A stretch of DNA of 38,354 bases from Nostoc linckia FACHB-104 (GCF_014696615.1 NZ_JACJQJ010000077.1:1-38354), one strand, 5' to 3'; counted from the first letter of the stretch, positions 22,542 to 31,794 are shown. Made by a program: numbers and translations. The notes: generated from the letters alone by a model not told the origin.

Positions 22542-25168
22542 AACGTTTGGTGAGATTAATTCTGCTGGGAATTTTCGGGTTAATCTTTAGCCTAGGTATG
22601 CCAATAATATTGCCTGTGATTGCCCAAAATCCCCCAAGTCAAATTCAACCTAAATCAGCTTTATCGCTCATACAATCTGCAAAACAATATTATGATGCGG
22701 GACAATTCTCAACTGCTGCCCAATTTTTACAACAAGCACTGCAAATTTATCAAGCTTCCGCAGATATACCACACCAAGCGCAAGCATTGAGTTTAATGTC
22801 TCTAGTGCAGCAAAAATTGGGAAATTGGCAAGCAGCAAAGGCTGCAATTGACAAGAGTGTGAATTTATTAGAGAAATTACCGTCTGATCAAGAGTTCAAT
22901 CGCCTTCGTGCCCAAGTATTGAATAGTTTAGGGCATTGGCAATTGGCACAGGGGCAAACAGAAGCGGCTGTTTCCATCTGGGAGAAAGCAGAAAAATTGT
23001 ATGTTGCATCGGGCGATCGCGTTAGTATTATCGGTATCCAAATCAATCAAGCTTTAGCATTGCAAGCTTTGGGACTATATCGCCGCGCCGAGAAACTGCT
23101 AACCCAACTAGAACAGCAGCTTTACCAACAACCAGACTCTCCACTCAAAGCCACTGGCTTGCTGAATCTTGGTAATATCCGCCGATTTAATGGCGATTTA
23201 GACAAATCTGCAGAAATTTTAACCCAGAGTTTAGCTATTGCCCAAAAATTGCACCTACCCCCAGAACAAAGTACAGCTTTGCTCAATTTAGGAAATACAG
23301 AATTAGCGATCGCCAAAAGAAGCGCAGAATTAAAAGATACACAACGCTCTGACCAATATAGGCAAAAAGCTTTAGAACGCTATCAACAAGCCATTGAGAT
23401 AGCTACTTTACCCACAACCAAAATTCAAGCGCAACTTAATTATCTAACAGTAGTAATTGATACTAAGCAATCGGCATTAGCTACACCAATAATTTCACAA
23501 ATCAAAGCAGAACTTAATCAATTACCCGCAAGTCGAGTATCTATTTATGCTCGGGTCAATTTTGCCAAAAGTTTGCTGAAAATGGCGGGAAAAAGCAATT
23601 TTGCAGATATTATCAAAATCCTGGAAACAGGAATTGCCCAAGCTAGAAATTTAGGCGATCAACGGGCAGAATCTTACGCCCTTGGCACTCTTGGCGCTCT
23701 GTATGAACAAGCTGGAGATGGGAAAAATGCTAGAAAAAATACTCAGTTGGCTTTAGTCATTGCCCAATCAATTAATGCATCCGATATCAGCTATCAATGG
23801 CAATGGCAGATGGGGCGATCGCTTTTGGCAGAAAATGCGATTGATAAAGCCATTAAATATTATACAGAAGCTTTTAAAAATCTCAGTGATTTACGCAGCG
23901 ATTTAGTTGCTCTCAATCCAGAAGTGCAGTTTGACTTTAGAGAAAGTGCAGAACCAGTATATCGGCAATTAGTTGATTTACTCTTGCGATCGCCACAAGC
24001 AAGCCGCGATCGTCTCATTCAAGCTCGTCAGGTAATGGAAGCACTGCAACTAGCAGAATTAGACAACTTTTTTGGTGATGCTTGCGCTCAGGCAAAACAA
24101 GTCAATATTGACCAATTAGACCCAACAGCAGCCGTTATTTATCCAATTATCTTACCAAATCGCTTAGAAGTAATTGTTAAATTGCCAGGCTCAGATAATT
24201 TACGTCACTATTCCCATACCAATATTTCCGAAACCCAAGTTGATATCGCAGTCTCACATCTGCAAAATTCCCTGAAGCAGCGTAGTACCAGTTTAGGCCT
24301 CATTAAAAAAGAAGCAAAACAGTTATATGACTGGCTGATTAAACCTTTTGCAGATGAACTGGAAACCACAAAAACGCGAGAGCAAAGCCAGATTAAAACC
24401 TTAGTATTTGTTCTTGATGGTTCATTGCGAAACCTACCTATGGCAGTTTTGCATGATGGACAAAAATATTTGATCGAAAGGTATGCTGTGAGTGTAACCC
24501 CTTCATTACAACTACTTGAACCCAAACCCCTACAGAAGGAAGTACTCAGCGTCTTAATAGCTGGAGCAACCGACGCTCCCAGCTTTCAAAAAGAAGGATT
24601 AAATGCCATCGATAATGTGGCTGTAGAATTAGCAGGAATTAAGGAGCATATTCAACGGAATAAAATTCTAGAAAATCAGGAATTTAGCAAGAAAAATGTT
24701 CAAATTAATATTAATAATACACCTTTCAATATTCTTCACTTAGCAACTCATGGTAAATTTAGTTCTAACCCAGAAAGAACATTCATTCTAGATTGGAATG
24801 AACGCATCAATGTTAAAGATTTAGATAACTTACTACGTTTAAATTACCAAAGAATTGCTAATCCTATTGAGTTACTAATTTTGAGTGCTTGTGAAACAGC
24901 AACAGGCGATAATCGAGCCGCTTTGGGATTAGCAGGGGTAGCAATTCGTGCAGGTGCGCGAACTACTCTAGCAAGCTTGTGGCAGATTAACGATGCTTCT
25001 ACTGCTGAATTTATGATTCAGTTTTACCAAGAACTGAATCGTGGACAAGTGACAAAAGCAGAGGCTTTAAGAAACACTCAACTTGCATTTTTACAACAAT
25101 CTACCGACAGCGATTACAATCGGCCTTACCATTGGTCTGCATTTATTTTAGTGGGCAATTGGTTGTAG
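22538..25168 (+). CDS. exported TPR-CHAT protease-like protein
   Basis: The protein has 876 residues from the ATG at 22538, which has an AAGGGGG-type ribosome binding site and overlaps the upstream stop as ATGA. An open frame extends to 22496, but that start hides the signal. A basic, hydrophobic signal peptide (K-R-L-V-R-L-I-L-L-G-I-F) ends near I-A-Q at 28-30. TPR-like helical repeats fill about 35-460. The C-terminal CHAT domain (about 580-876), a caspase-like fold, keeps its dyad: His738 in H-L-A-T-H-G and Cys785 in L-S-A-C-E-T. The end P-Y-H-W-S-A-F-I-L-V-G is typical. CHAT proteins act as proteases or activation modules. Here export places it in the periplasm, next to a secreted TpsA-like protein that is an obvious candidate partner or substrate. 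Confidence 0.93.
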   Translation: MKRLVRLILLGIFGLIFSLGMPIILPVIAQNPPSQIQPKSALSLIQSAKQYYDAGQFSTAAQFLQQALQIYQASADIPHQAQALSLMSLVQQKLGNWQAAKAAIDKSVNLLEKLPSDQEFNRLRAQVLNSLGHWQLAQGQTEAAVSIWEKAEKLYVASGDRVSIIGIQINQALALQALGLYRRAEKLLTQLEQQLYQQPDSPLKATGLLNLGNIRRFNGDLDKSAEILTQSLAIAQKLHLPPEQSTALLNLGNTELAIAKRSAELKDTQRSDQYRQKALERYQQAIEIATLPTTKIQAQLNYLTVVIDTKQSALATPIISQIKAELNQLPASRVSIYARVNFAKSLLKMAGKSNFADIIKILETGIAQARNLGDQRAESYALGTLGALYEQAGDGKNARKNTQLALVIAQSINASDISYQWQWQMGRSLLAENAIDKAIKYYTEAFKNLSDLRSDLVALNPEVQFDFRESAEPVYRQLVDLLLRSPQASRDRLIQARQVMEALQLAELDNFFGDACAQAKQVNIDQLDPTAAVIYPIILPNRLEVIVKLPGSDNLRHYSHTNISETQVDIAVSHLQNSLKQRSTSLGLIKKEAKQLYDWLIKPFADELETTKTREQSQIKTLVFVLDGSLRNLPMAVLHDGQKYLIERYAVSVTPSLQLLEPKPLQKEVLSVLIAGATDAPSFQKEGLNAIDNVAVELAGIKEHIQRNKILENQEFSKKNVQININNTPFNILHLATHGKFSSNPERTFILDWNERINVKDLDNLLRLNYQRIANPIELLILSACETATGDNRAALGLAGVAIRAGARTTLASLWQINDASTAEFMIQFYQELNRGQVTKAEALRNTQLAFLQQSTDSDYNRPYHWSAFILVGNWL

Positions 25169-25228
25169 TCAGCTACATTTCATCATTATTAATCATAAAA
25201 TTTAATTATTGTTGCCAGAATTGCCTCC

Positions 25229-25276
25229 TAGTTGCGCTTTAGCGGCGTTTGATCTGGGTGCAATAAAGCGCAACTA
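25229..25276 (+). repeat. 13-bp perfect inverted repeat after the CHAT gene, possible terminator
   Basis: TAGTTGCGCTTTA (25229-25241) and TAAAGCGCAACTA (25264-25276) pair perfectly across 22 nt. A short TTTTTT run begins 8 nt beyond (AGAACATTTTTTG). It lies between the convergent CHAT and DUF928 genes and could end transcription, or be a dispersed repeat. Confidence 0.55.
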
Positions 25277-25369
25277 AGAACATTTTTTGTGGCGTATTCA
25301 TCAAATTGTTTAATTTCATTGTTTGGTGATCTCAAATGCCTTGCTATAAGTAGCAAATCCCGGTAATGA

Positions 25370-26173
25370 TTATTGACTAATATTTAAAGTCATATTCACA
25401 ATAATTGGCTCCTGAGCAATGTTTCCTAAACTAAATTTTTTAGTATTTAAAAAATCTATCCAAACTTTCTTAAAATTAGAATTATTTGGTTCATGTAAAC
25501 GTAATTGAGCCAGTTCAGTAATTGCTTCATACCAAATATCATGTTTAGCATAAACAAAAATTTTGTCTAAGGGAGTTCTTGCTGTTTTTAAATCCCTGTC
25601 AAGTTCTACTGATATTAATTTCTTCTGCACAACTCCTGTGATAGAAGCAGTTGTCAATGAATTATTGGGCGAGATAGGAGAAGTACAATTAATGTCAACA
25701 TACCATCGATACTTTTTGTCAACTTTTAAAGCGGGAATACTCGAAGGTAATGTAATACCCATAATTCCAGATTTGCTGGGTAAATTTAAGCGAGTACGAT
25801 ACACTTCAGTATCCCCATCCTGTAAAGAGAATTCTGCATGAGTAACTTCCTGAGCACTATAAGGAAGATAAACCCAAATAGTAGGGTAATCCTTAACAGA
25901 AAGATGAGATTGATTACCACCTACTATATGAGTCAGTGGTGGTTTATTCTGCTGATAATTACACTCTCCTCGGCTTCCTGTTCCCTCTTTTCCTGGGGGT
26001 GTTCCGCGCTTGGGAGGATCTTTTTCTACTGAAGCCAAATTCATTTTTGTTGCAGATAGTTGCTTATTGCTAACTTCTGTGTGTGCCCATGCTAGCAAAT
26101 TTATTGAGTAGGTATGCCAGCTAACTAAGATGGACATCAATAAAAATAAACCTTTTCCACGATTTAACAACAT
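25370..26173 (-). CDS. DUF928 family exported protein
   Basis: This 267-residue protein has a hydrophobic N-terminal segment (L-F-L-L-M-S-I-L-V) that fits a signal peptide cleaved near A-W-A. The P-P-K-R-G-T-P-P-G-K-E-G-T-G-S-R-G-E stretch, then P-T-I-W-V-Y-L-P-Y and E-F-S-L-Q-D-G-D, are the marks of DUF928, a cyanobacterial family of unknown function. It is probably beta-rich in the middle and helical at the end (D-I-W-Y-E-A-I-T-E-L-A). It is convergent with the CHAT gene. DUF928 genes are, to my knowledge, often found near CHASE2, CHAT and haemagglutinin-domain genes, which supports a shared envelope role. Confidence 0.85.
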   Translation of the reverse strand: MLLNRGKGLFLLMSILVSWHTYSINLLAWAHTEVSNKQLSATKMNLASVEKDPPKRGTPPGKEGTGSRGECNYQQNKPPLTHIVGGNQSHLSVKDYPTIWVYLPYSAQEVTHAEFSLQDGDTEVYRTRLNLPSKSGIMGITLPSSIPALKVDKKYRWYVDINCTSPISPNNSLTTASITGVVQKKLISVELDRDLKTARTPLDKIFVYAKHDIWYEAITELAQLRLHEPNNSNFKKVWIDFLNTKKFSLGNIAQEPIIVNMTLNISQ

Positions 26174-26449
26174 TGGCTACATTTTTGATTTATTTTCAGA
26201 TAAATGTAACTACAATATCTGACGGCATTTTTTCGGAAACCAAATTCGCTAGATTGAAGTTAATTGGATTTGAGATTTTTTATACTCTTGCAAATAGGCT
26301 ATACGCATCTATCTCAAAGCAGTTACTAACCTGCTCAGTAACTTGGTGCCAATCACCGGAACTATATTAAGCAATGTAAAAATTCTGGAATTAATTAATG
26401 TAGTATAATTAGTATAATTTTGTAGTATATTTATTTTAGTCACAATCAC

Positions 26450-26995
26450 ATGAACAATTCTCGTCTGCTCAAAATTAGTAAGTTTCTTAGCAAATATCTG
26501 CGGCACCAACCCGAAGATATTGGCATAAAACTTGCCCCTGGTGGCTGGGTTGCTATTAGCGAGCTACTGACTGCTTGCGCTCAAAACAAGTTTCCCATTA
26601 CCCGTCAGGAATTACAGCTAGTAGTAGAAAATAACGATAAACAACGCTTTTCTTTTGACTCTACAGGTACTTTAATCCGTGCTAACCAAGGGCACAGTGT
26701 AGAAGTTGATTTGCAGTTAGAAGCTATTGTGCCGCCAGATGTACTTTATCACGGTACAAGCAAAAAATCTGTAGAGTTAATTTTAGAAGCTGGACTTAGT
26801 AAAATGTCTCGACATCATGTGCATTTATCAACAGATATTGCTACAGCCAAGAATGTGGGTGCAAGGCATGGAAAGCCTGTAGTGTTTGCTGTTGATGCTG
26901 CTGCAATGCATCAAGCTGGTTACAGCTTCTACTGTTCTGATAATGGTGTTTGGTTAGTAGATAATGTTCCATCTGAATATTTACGTCGTATTTAG
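26450..26995 (+). CDS. kptA: RNA 2'-phosphotransferase (Tpt1/KptA family)
   Basis: This 181-residue cytosolic enzyme of the Tpt1/KptA family transfers a 2'-phosphate from RNA to NAD+, giving ADP-ribose 1'',2''-cyclic phosphate. In fungi and plants this finishes tRNA splicing; the bacterial role is unclear. The N-terminal winged-helix lobe begins S-K-F-L-S-K-Y-L-R-H-Q-P with Arg18-His19. Other family residues are Arg77 in L-I-R-A-N-Q-G-H-S, Y-H-G-T (100-103), H-V-H-L-S and Arg139 in G-A-R-H-G-K-P. These give the R-H-R-R core expected for activity. Length is typical. No ribosome binding site is evident. It is a single gene in an AT-rich surrounding. Confidence 0.92.
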   Translation: MNNSRLLKISKFLSKYLRHQPEDIGIKLAPGGWVAISELLTACAQNKFPITRQELQLVVENNDKQRFSFDSTGTLIRANQGHSVEVDLQLEAIVPPDVLYHGTSKKSVELILEAGLSKMSRHHVHLSTDIATAKNVGARHGKPVVFAVDAAAMHQAGYSFYCSDNGVWLVDNVPSEYLRRI

Positions 26996-27525
26996 TATTT
27001 GATGTTTTAATTTATTGATGATTTTGTTACTTATTTTTTTTAAATAGCAACAAATAATATCAGTATGTTTAGTATTGTTTTCATGGCATTATTAACAAAT
27101 AATCTGCTAATGTATGGGTTATAAATAAAGAGTATTATTAGCTTTTATTTTTTATAAAATTGAATATCTAAATTTTTAATTACCGGATGTATGAATTACT
27201 CACTCTGCAAAAAGCTGTAATTGCAATACTAGCAATAAAGCCAGATCAATAACATAAAAATGATTTTAGACAATATATATACGCAAATATTAGGGCTAAT
27301 TTAGCAATTACTGCTAGTAAAAATATTTGTACACTTGATTGATGCAGGGTATATTATGTAAAATATAGCAATCTTAAGTGATTTGTGAAATATCGTATAA
27401 AGGTGTGTTGCATTTTGACTGTCAACAGTTGACAGCCAAAACAGATATTATTCATAGCCGAAATAGGATTGCTATATAGGATTAGTAATCAGTTAGATAT
27501 TACCTAATTGAAAGAGAAATATTTT
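26996..27525. other. AT-rich gap with one palindrome
   Basis: About 530 nt with no supported ORF. The only structure seen is a perfect 8-bp palindrome CTGTCAAC-A-GTTGACAG at 27419-27435, related to the TTGACTG-type heptamer repeats elsewhere in the window. Confidence 0.6.
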
Positions 27526-27738
27526 ATGACTCCAGAACAGCAAGAAACAACAATATGGATAGATTTAATGCGTAAAAGACTCAGATATGTAGCTAATTAC
27601 TCATATGCATTAGAAATTGAGTATTTTTTAAAGAGAATTGAGGACAATTTGGATGATGAAAGGCTAATTGATGATTGTCTGTATAACATTCAAATGTTAC
27701 GCATTCAAAGACAATGGGAAAATTCGGTATTGAATTAG
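27526..27738 (+). CDS. small hypothetical protein
   Basis: The protein has 70 residues from the ATG at 27526; a TTG six codons upstream is possible but less likely. It is highly charged, predicted fully alpha-helical, with no Cys, no signal and no membrane segment. The pattern R-K-R-L-R-Y-V-A-N-Y-S-Y-A-L-E-I-E-Y suggests a small cytosolic helical bundle. A weak AAAGAG lies about 9 nt upstream. No family was recognised, and the neighbours offer no clue. Confidence 0.55.
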   Translation: MTPEQQETTIWIDLMRKRLRYVANYSYALEIEYFLKRIEDNLDDERLIDDCLYNIQMLRIQRQWENSVLN

Positions 27739-27798
27739 CTTTAAACGCACAAAACTGTGCGATTAAGCAGAAGTACAGTTTATTTACGCCTTGCCGTA

Positions 27799-28749
27799 CT
27801 AAGGGCTTGAAATGCTTAATACAGCTTTACCTAGATACTGTCTATCAAGCAGCTTTTGTGCCACATCAGCAATTTGTGTCCAATCAGCTGCAATATTAAT
27901 GTGAGGACGCAATTGGCCTGCTTCTACTAAACGCAATAATCTTTGCAATCCAACTGCTGCAGACTCCCATTGTAATTCATGAAATAATATTAAACCGTAT
28001 AAACTTGCGCCACCTGTGCCATAAAAACGCTGGGCATTAAATGTGACCTCTGTACCGCCAGATGTACCAAATAGCACAACAGTACCGTTTGGTGCTAACC
28101 AACCAAGAGATGTTCCCAAAATATCGCTACCAACTGACTCAACAATTAAGTGATAGGAACCATATTCACTCTCTGATGGCAGCTTTTCCCCAATAATTAC
28201 AGCATGGGCACCAGCGCTTTTGACAAAAGATTCGTATTCTGGACGGCGAATGTGTGCTACTACTTGTGCGCCACTGAGATGTGCTAGTTGAATGGCGAAG
28301 TAGCCCACACCACCTGATGCACCTGTAATTAACACTGAGCGTCCTAAAAGTGAACCGCCTTTAAGTAGAGCATGATAGGCAGTTAGACCTGCTACTGGTA
28401 AAGTGGCAGCTTGTTCAAAGGATACTGACGCAGGTAATTCTGCTAGTGAGTGAGTTGGTACTGAGACTAATTCCCCCCAAGCACCAGAACGAAGTAAGCC
28501 GACAACCCTTGTTCCTGCTGCTGGCCCTGAACCATCAGCCGCAGAAGTTTCTACGACACCAGCCAAATCCCAACCAGGCCGCCAACCAGCCGCTGCGGTC
28601 ATGGAACGTCTGATTTCTCCTCGGTTAAGAGAAATTGCTGCTACCCGAATTACTGCTTCATTAGCAGCTGGGATGGGTGCATCAACATCACGCAGTACTA
28701 AACGTCCTGATACATTGGGGTCAACAACAACGGCACGTATTTTGTTCAT
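27799..28749 (-). CDS. MDR superfamily NADPH:quinone oxidoreductase-like protein
   Basis: This 316-residue cytosolic protein of the zinc-independent quinone oxidoreductase branch has a GroES-like N-terminal domain (L-N-R-G-E at 41-45, P-G-W-D-L-A-G-V-V at 58-66). A Rossmann domain follows with G-A-S-G-G-V-G (143-149), the NADPH-binding loop. The catalytic- and structural-zinc Cys ligands of alcohol dehydrogenases are absent. Members reduce quinones, enones or similar electrophiles with NADPH. The substrate here is unknown. Length is typical. It is a single gene, convergent with the small unknown ORF. Confidence 0.9.
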   Translation of the reverse strand: MNKIRAVVVDPNVSGRLVLRDVDAPIPAANEAVIRVAAISLNRGEIRRSMTAAAGWRPGWDLAGVVETSAADGSGPAAGTRVVGLLRSGAWGELVSVPTHSLAELPASVSFEQAATLPVAGLTAYHALLKGGSLLGRSVLITGASGGVGYFAIQLAHLSGAQVVAHIRRPEYESFVKSAGAHAVIIGEKLPSESEYGSYHLIVESVGSDILGTSLGWLAPNGTVVLFGTSGGTEVTFNAQRFYGTGGASLYGLILFHELQWESAAVGLQRLLRLVEAGQLRPHINIAADWTQIADVAQKLLDRQYLGKAVLSISSP

Positions 28750-29185
28750 ATTGGGTTTAGTGTTGGTAATGGGAAAGAATTAAATCTTGACTCTTGGGAA
28801 AATTTGCTCTGTTAATTTTAACGCTTCATAGGTTTTCAGCTGTTCTACATTTAACTTGCACGTTGACTCGATTAGGCTATTGACCGTTGACAGTCAACAG
28901 TTAACAGTCAACAATCACCACAAACAAGTAGTTATGCAATTTAAAGGTGTATTAGCTTAGTAATCTCTTCTATTTCCCTACTCCACGGATATGGTACAGC
29001 TGCACCTCATGTCATCTGAACTAAAAAATATCTATCTTGTATGAATTTATGTAAAACTAATGATTAGTTTTGCTAAATAAAATTTGGTTTGTATCAACTT
29101 CAGCAAGTAGAACGCCAAAACACCATCCTACAACAAGAGCATGAAAATTAACCTTTTGTAGCCCCTAATCCCAGGTATAAAGATA
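28750..29185. other. gap between divergent MDR and hydrolase genes
   Basis: About 436 nt without a supported ORF. It holds the heptamer repeat at 28886-28913 and AT-rich sequence that presumably carries both promoters. No clear promoter boxes were picked out. Confidence 0.55.
28886..28913 (+). repeat. heptanucleotide repeat GTYRACA x4
   Basis: GTTGACA, GTCAACA, GTTAACA and GTCAACA in tandem. Because alternate units are near reverse complements, the array can also fold as a hairpin. Same STRR family as 3731-3765. Confidence 0.75.
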
Positions 29186-30016
29186 ATGAAAGAGATAACA
29201 CGCCGCAACTTTATCGCAACTGCTACCCTTGCTACAGGCTTTGCTTTAGCAGTACAGCCTGTGACTGCAAAAGTAATTACCACCGATACTCAAGGATTAG
29301 TTGCAGGTGCAGTAAAAATCCCTGTACAAGATGGTGAAATTCCGGCTTATAGAGCACAGCCAGCAAAAGGTAGCAATTTTCCGATTGTGCTCGTAATTCA
29401 AGAAATTTTTGGTGTACATGAGCATATTCAAGATGTTACCCGTCGTTTTGCCAAATTGGGATATTTAGCGATCGCACCCGAATTATTTATTCGTCAGGGT
29501 GATGTTTCAAAATTAAGCAATATTGATGAAATACGCCCCATAGTAGCAAAAGTTCCCGATGCTCAGGTACTATCTGACCTTGATGCTACTGTAGCTTGGG
29601 CTGTAAAATCTGCAAAGGGAAATGCTAATAGACTGGGAATTACGGGTTTTTGCTGGGGTGGTCGCATTACTTGGTTATATGCAGCACATAATCCCACAGT
29701 TAAGGCAGGTGTAGCGTGGTATGGCAGATTAGTTGGTGAAGGAACAGAACTTCAACCCAAGTATCCTGTAGATATTGCCTCAACCCTAACAGTTCCCGTA
29801 CTAGGATTGTATGGGGGTAAAGATACAGGCATTCCTTTAGATACAGTTGAAAAAATGCGCGATCGCCTTAAGTCTAACACCAGCAAATCGAAAATCATCG
29901 TTTATCCCGACGCACCCCATGCCTTTTATGCCGATTACCGCCCCTCCTACCGCGAAAAGGAAGCAAAAGAAGGCTGGAAGCAGCTCCAAGCTTGGTTTAA
30001 ACAGCATGGTGTCTGA
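29186..30016 (+). CDS. Tat-exported dienelactone hydrolase family protein
   Basis: This 276-residue alpha/beta hydrolase has a twin-arginine signal at the N-terminus (T-R-R-N-F-I then a hydrophobic run, cleavage near V-T-A at 26-28), so it probably acts in the periplasm. The catalytic triad of the dienelactone hydrolase family is complete: Cys156 in G-F-C-W-G-G, Asp213 in G-K-D and His245 in A-P-H-A-F. An E-I-F-G-V-H-E-H-I motif lies at 73-81. Characterised members open cyclic enol-lactones; the bacterial exported group has mostly unknown substrates. It is monocistronic and followed by a hairpin at 30049-30069. Confidence 0.92.
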   Translation: MKEITRRNFIATATLATGFALAVQPVTAKVITTDTQGLVAGAVKIPVQDGEIPAYRAQPAKGSNFPIVLVIQEIFGVHEHIQDVTRRFAKLGYLAIAPELFIRQGDVSKLSNIDEIRPIVAKVPDAQVLSDLDATVAWAVKSAKGNANRLGITGFCWGGRITWLYAAHNPTVKAGVAWYGRLVGEGTELQPKYPVDIASTLTVPVLGLYGGKDTGIPLDTVEKMRDRLKSNTSKSKIIVYPDAPHAFYADYRPSYREKEAKEGWKQLQAWFKQHGV

Positions 30017-30044
30017 TTTCCATTGATGGAATAACACATTTTTC

Positions 30045-30072
30045 GTAGGGGTTTAGCACTGCTAAACCCTGC
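30045..30072 (+). repeat. palindrome GTAGGGGTTTAGCACTGCTAAACCCTGC
   Basis: GGGTTTAGCA (30049-30058) and TGCTAAACCC (30060-30069) form a perfect 10-bp palindrome with one central base. It starts 29 nt after the hydrolase stop. It resembles a dispersed cyanobacterial repeat and lacks a T-tract. Confidence 0.6.
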
Positions 30073-30143
30073 ATTGTGCTTTGATTATTTAATCATCGAC
30101 AGTAACAAGAGCGATCGCAAACATATTTGCATATCTGTGAATA

Positions 30144-30584
30144 TTAACCTTCTGGTGTCCATTTACGAGTGCATTTCAAGACATCGCCTTGGATTGTGTA
30201 ATCACATTTTGCCAAAAAGCTTTGTCCTAAAAGACCAATGGGAATTTCTGGTGCGATCGCTACGTTAACATTTTCAACTTGAGCGCCACCAACTTCCACC
30301 GAATTTACCATACTCACAGGCCAAACCACTACTTGGTTATTTGCTACCGTAATCGGTATTGCACCCATTGCCTTTACTTTCAAAGTATTGGCCATTTTTT
30401 GGGTAATGATTGTTATATCTGCTCCTGTATCCAAAATCATTGGAAACGTCTGATTTTGATTGAATGTGACATTAACCATTATTCCTCCATACCCCGATCT
30501 GTCAATTTTTGCTGGCCCTCTTTGGGGAAGATGGATAGTTAGTGCCATCAATATCAGAAATAAAGGAAGTGCAAGAGCTTCCAT
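30144..30584 (-). CDS. retropepsin-like aspartyl protease family protein
   Basis: This 146-residue protein has a hydrophobic N-terminal segment (A-L-P-L-F-L-I-L-M-A-L), an anchor or signal. A single retropepsin-like domain follows with catalytic Asp52 in I-L-D-T-G-A-D and the later hydrophobic-Gly motif I-G-L-L-G-Q-S-F-L. Single-domain enzymes of this kind must dimerise to form the active site. It resembles the TIGR02281-like group of membrane-anchored aspartyl proteases. GAGGT lies 5 nt before the ATG. It follows kdpC on the same strand but is 292 nt away, so co-transcription is doubtful. Confidence 0.85.
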   Translation of the reverse strand: MEALALPLFLILMALTIHLPQRGPAKIDRSGYGGIMVNVTFNQNQTFPMILDTGADITIITQKMANTLKVKAMGAIPITVANNQVVVWPVSMVNSVEVGGAQVENVNVAIAPEIPIGLLGQSFLAKCDYTIQGDVLKCTRKWTPEG

Positions 30585-30876
30585 ATATTTACCTCAATTT
30601 GACTGAAAATGAGGTTTGTAGATTATCATTTTTTCTCAGAAAACACACGAAGTTTTAAGTAAAATTTTCATCCACCCTAGGTTATAAATTCTTAACAGCA
30701 TAGAGGAGAAGGAGAGGAACAGGGGCTGGGGGCAGTAAGATTCATATTAAGTCTAGAAATGGGAATGTCGATTTTGGCGATCGCACAGGAGGTGTAGCCG
30801 CCGCCGCTGCTAGACGCAATCAAAAAAAGGAGTTTCAAAAGATTTTTTCGGGCGTAACCATCACAATTGATAGGAT

Positions 30877-31521
30877 TTAACTGGCAGATTTTAAAGCATC
30901 TAAAGCGAGATTTAATTGCAAGACATTGACCCCAGGCTCACCAAAGATTCCCAGAAACCGACCATCAGTATTTTGATTAATTAAAGTTTCTAACTCTTGG
31001 GATGATATTCCTCGCGCTTTAGCGACACGGGCAATTTGTGCTTTAGCGGCTTCTGGGGTAATGTGGGGGTCAAGGCTGGAACCAGAGGTGTAAACTAAAT
31101 CTGCGGTAGGTTGGACATTCGCTTTTTTCAAACGGTTTAAATCACCTTCAACCCGTTTGCTGGGATCGGGATCGTCTTTACCTTTGATGCGTTCTAGTAA
31201 GGCGGAATTGCTGGGAGCGAGGTTACTAGCACCAGAAACTCCTGTTTGTAAGACTTTAGCATCATCTTTTTTGGGGTTGGCGGTGCTGTAGCTGGTGGTG
31301 CTGGGGCGAGAGTTAAAATAGCGATCGCTACTAAAGGGTTGTCCAATTAAGGCAGAACCGACAACTTGACCTTGGTTATCTTTGATTAAACTACCATTGG
31401 CTTGATAGGGAAATACAATCTGTCCCACAGCAATCATCATAAATGGATAGATAATTGCGCCAATAATCCAAAGTACAAAGGTAGAACGAATTGCTCTGCT
31501 GGCTTCTCTGGTAAAACTCAT
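30877..31521 (-). CDS. kdpC: potassium-transporting ATPase subunit KdpC
   Basis: This 214-residue single-span membrane subunit of the Kdp high-affinity K+ pump is needed for assembly with KdpB. An N-terminal helix (F-V-L-W-I-I-G-A-I-I-Y-P-F) leads to a periplasmic domain with G-S-A-L-I-G-Q-P-F, F-N-S-R-P-S and, near the end, S-G-S-S-L-D-P-H-I-T-P-E-A-A, all KdpC hallmarks. The ATG overlaps the stop of the kdpF-like gene by one base (TAATG), indicating translational coupling. No kdpD or kdpE follows it. Confidence 0.96.
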   Translation of the reverse strand: MSFTREASRAIRSTFVLWIIGAIIYPFMMIAVGQIVFPYQANGSLIKDNQGQVVGSALIGQPFSSDRYFNSRPSTTSYSTANPKKDDAKVLQTGVSGASNLAPSNSALLERIKGKDDPDPSKRVEGDLNRLKKANVQPTADLVYTSGSSLDPHITPEAAKAQIARVAKARGISSQELETLINQNTDGRFLGIFGEPGVNVLQLNLALDALKSAS

Positions 31522-31775
31522 TAGAATTTCTCCGGTACAAACATCACAAAAAATAAATAGATGGAAAGACTTAGGGTTACTAGTCCTAACAATCCTAAAG
31601 CCCAGGCTTGTGTGCGAGAAAATTCCTCACCTGTGGCTGCATACACAACAGGCGCAACCACAAGGTTGAAGCACATTCCCAGAAATATGTATAAAGGCAG
31701 TTTTTGTTTGCGCCAGTCTGAGAATATTTCGGTAATGTCTGCAATTATTTGGGTAGAGTTTTGGAGGGATTTCAT
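31521..31775 (-). CDS. kdpF: KdpF-like subunit with N-terminal extension (KdpG position)
   Basis: This 84-residue protein lies between kdpB and kdpC. Its C-terminal third (L-G-L-L-G-L-V-T-L-S-L-S-I-Y-L-F-F-V-M-F) looks like the single helix of KdpF, the small stabilising subunit. An extra hydrophobic segment (L-P-L-Y-I-F-L-G-M-C-F-N-L-V-V-A-P-V) and a charged N-terminus precede it. Standalone KdpF is about 29 residues. Anabaena kdp operons are reported to carry an extra gene, kdpG, at this position, and this is probably its counterpart. It overlaps kdpC by 1 nt and lies 19 nt after kdpB. Confidence 0.8.
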   Translation of the reverse strand: MKSLQNSTQIIADITEIFSDWRKQKLPLYIFLGMCFNLVVAPVVYAATGEEFSRTQAWALGLLGLVTLSLSIYLFFVMFVPEKF

Positions 31776-31794
31776 GGCAATTGGTAATTTGTAA

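Noticed and set aside
30049-30069. Intrinsic terminator after the dienelactone hydrolase
   Set aside because: A perfect palindrome, but no T-run follows and the sequence resembles a dispersed repeat.
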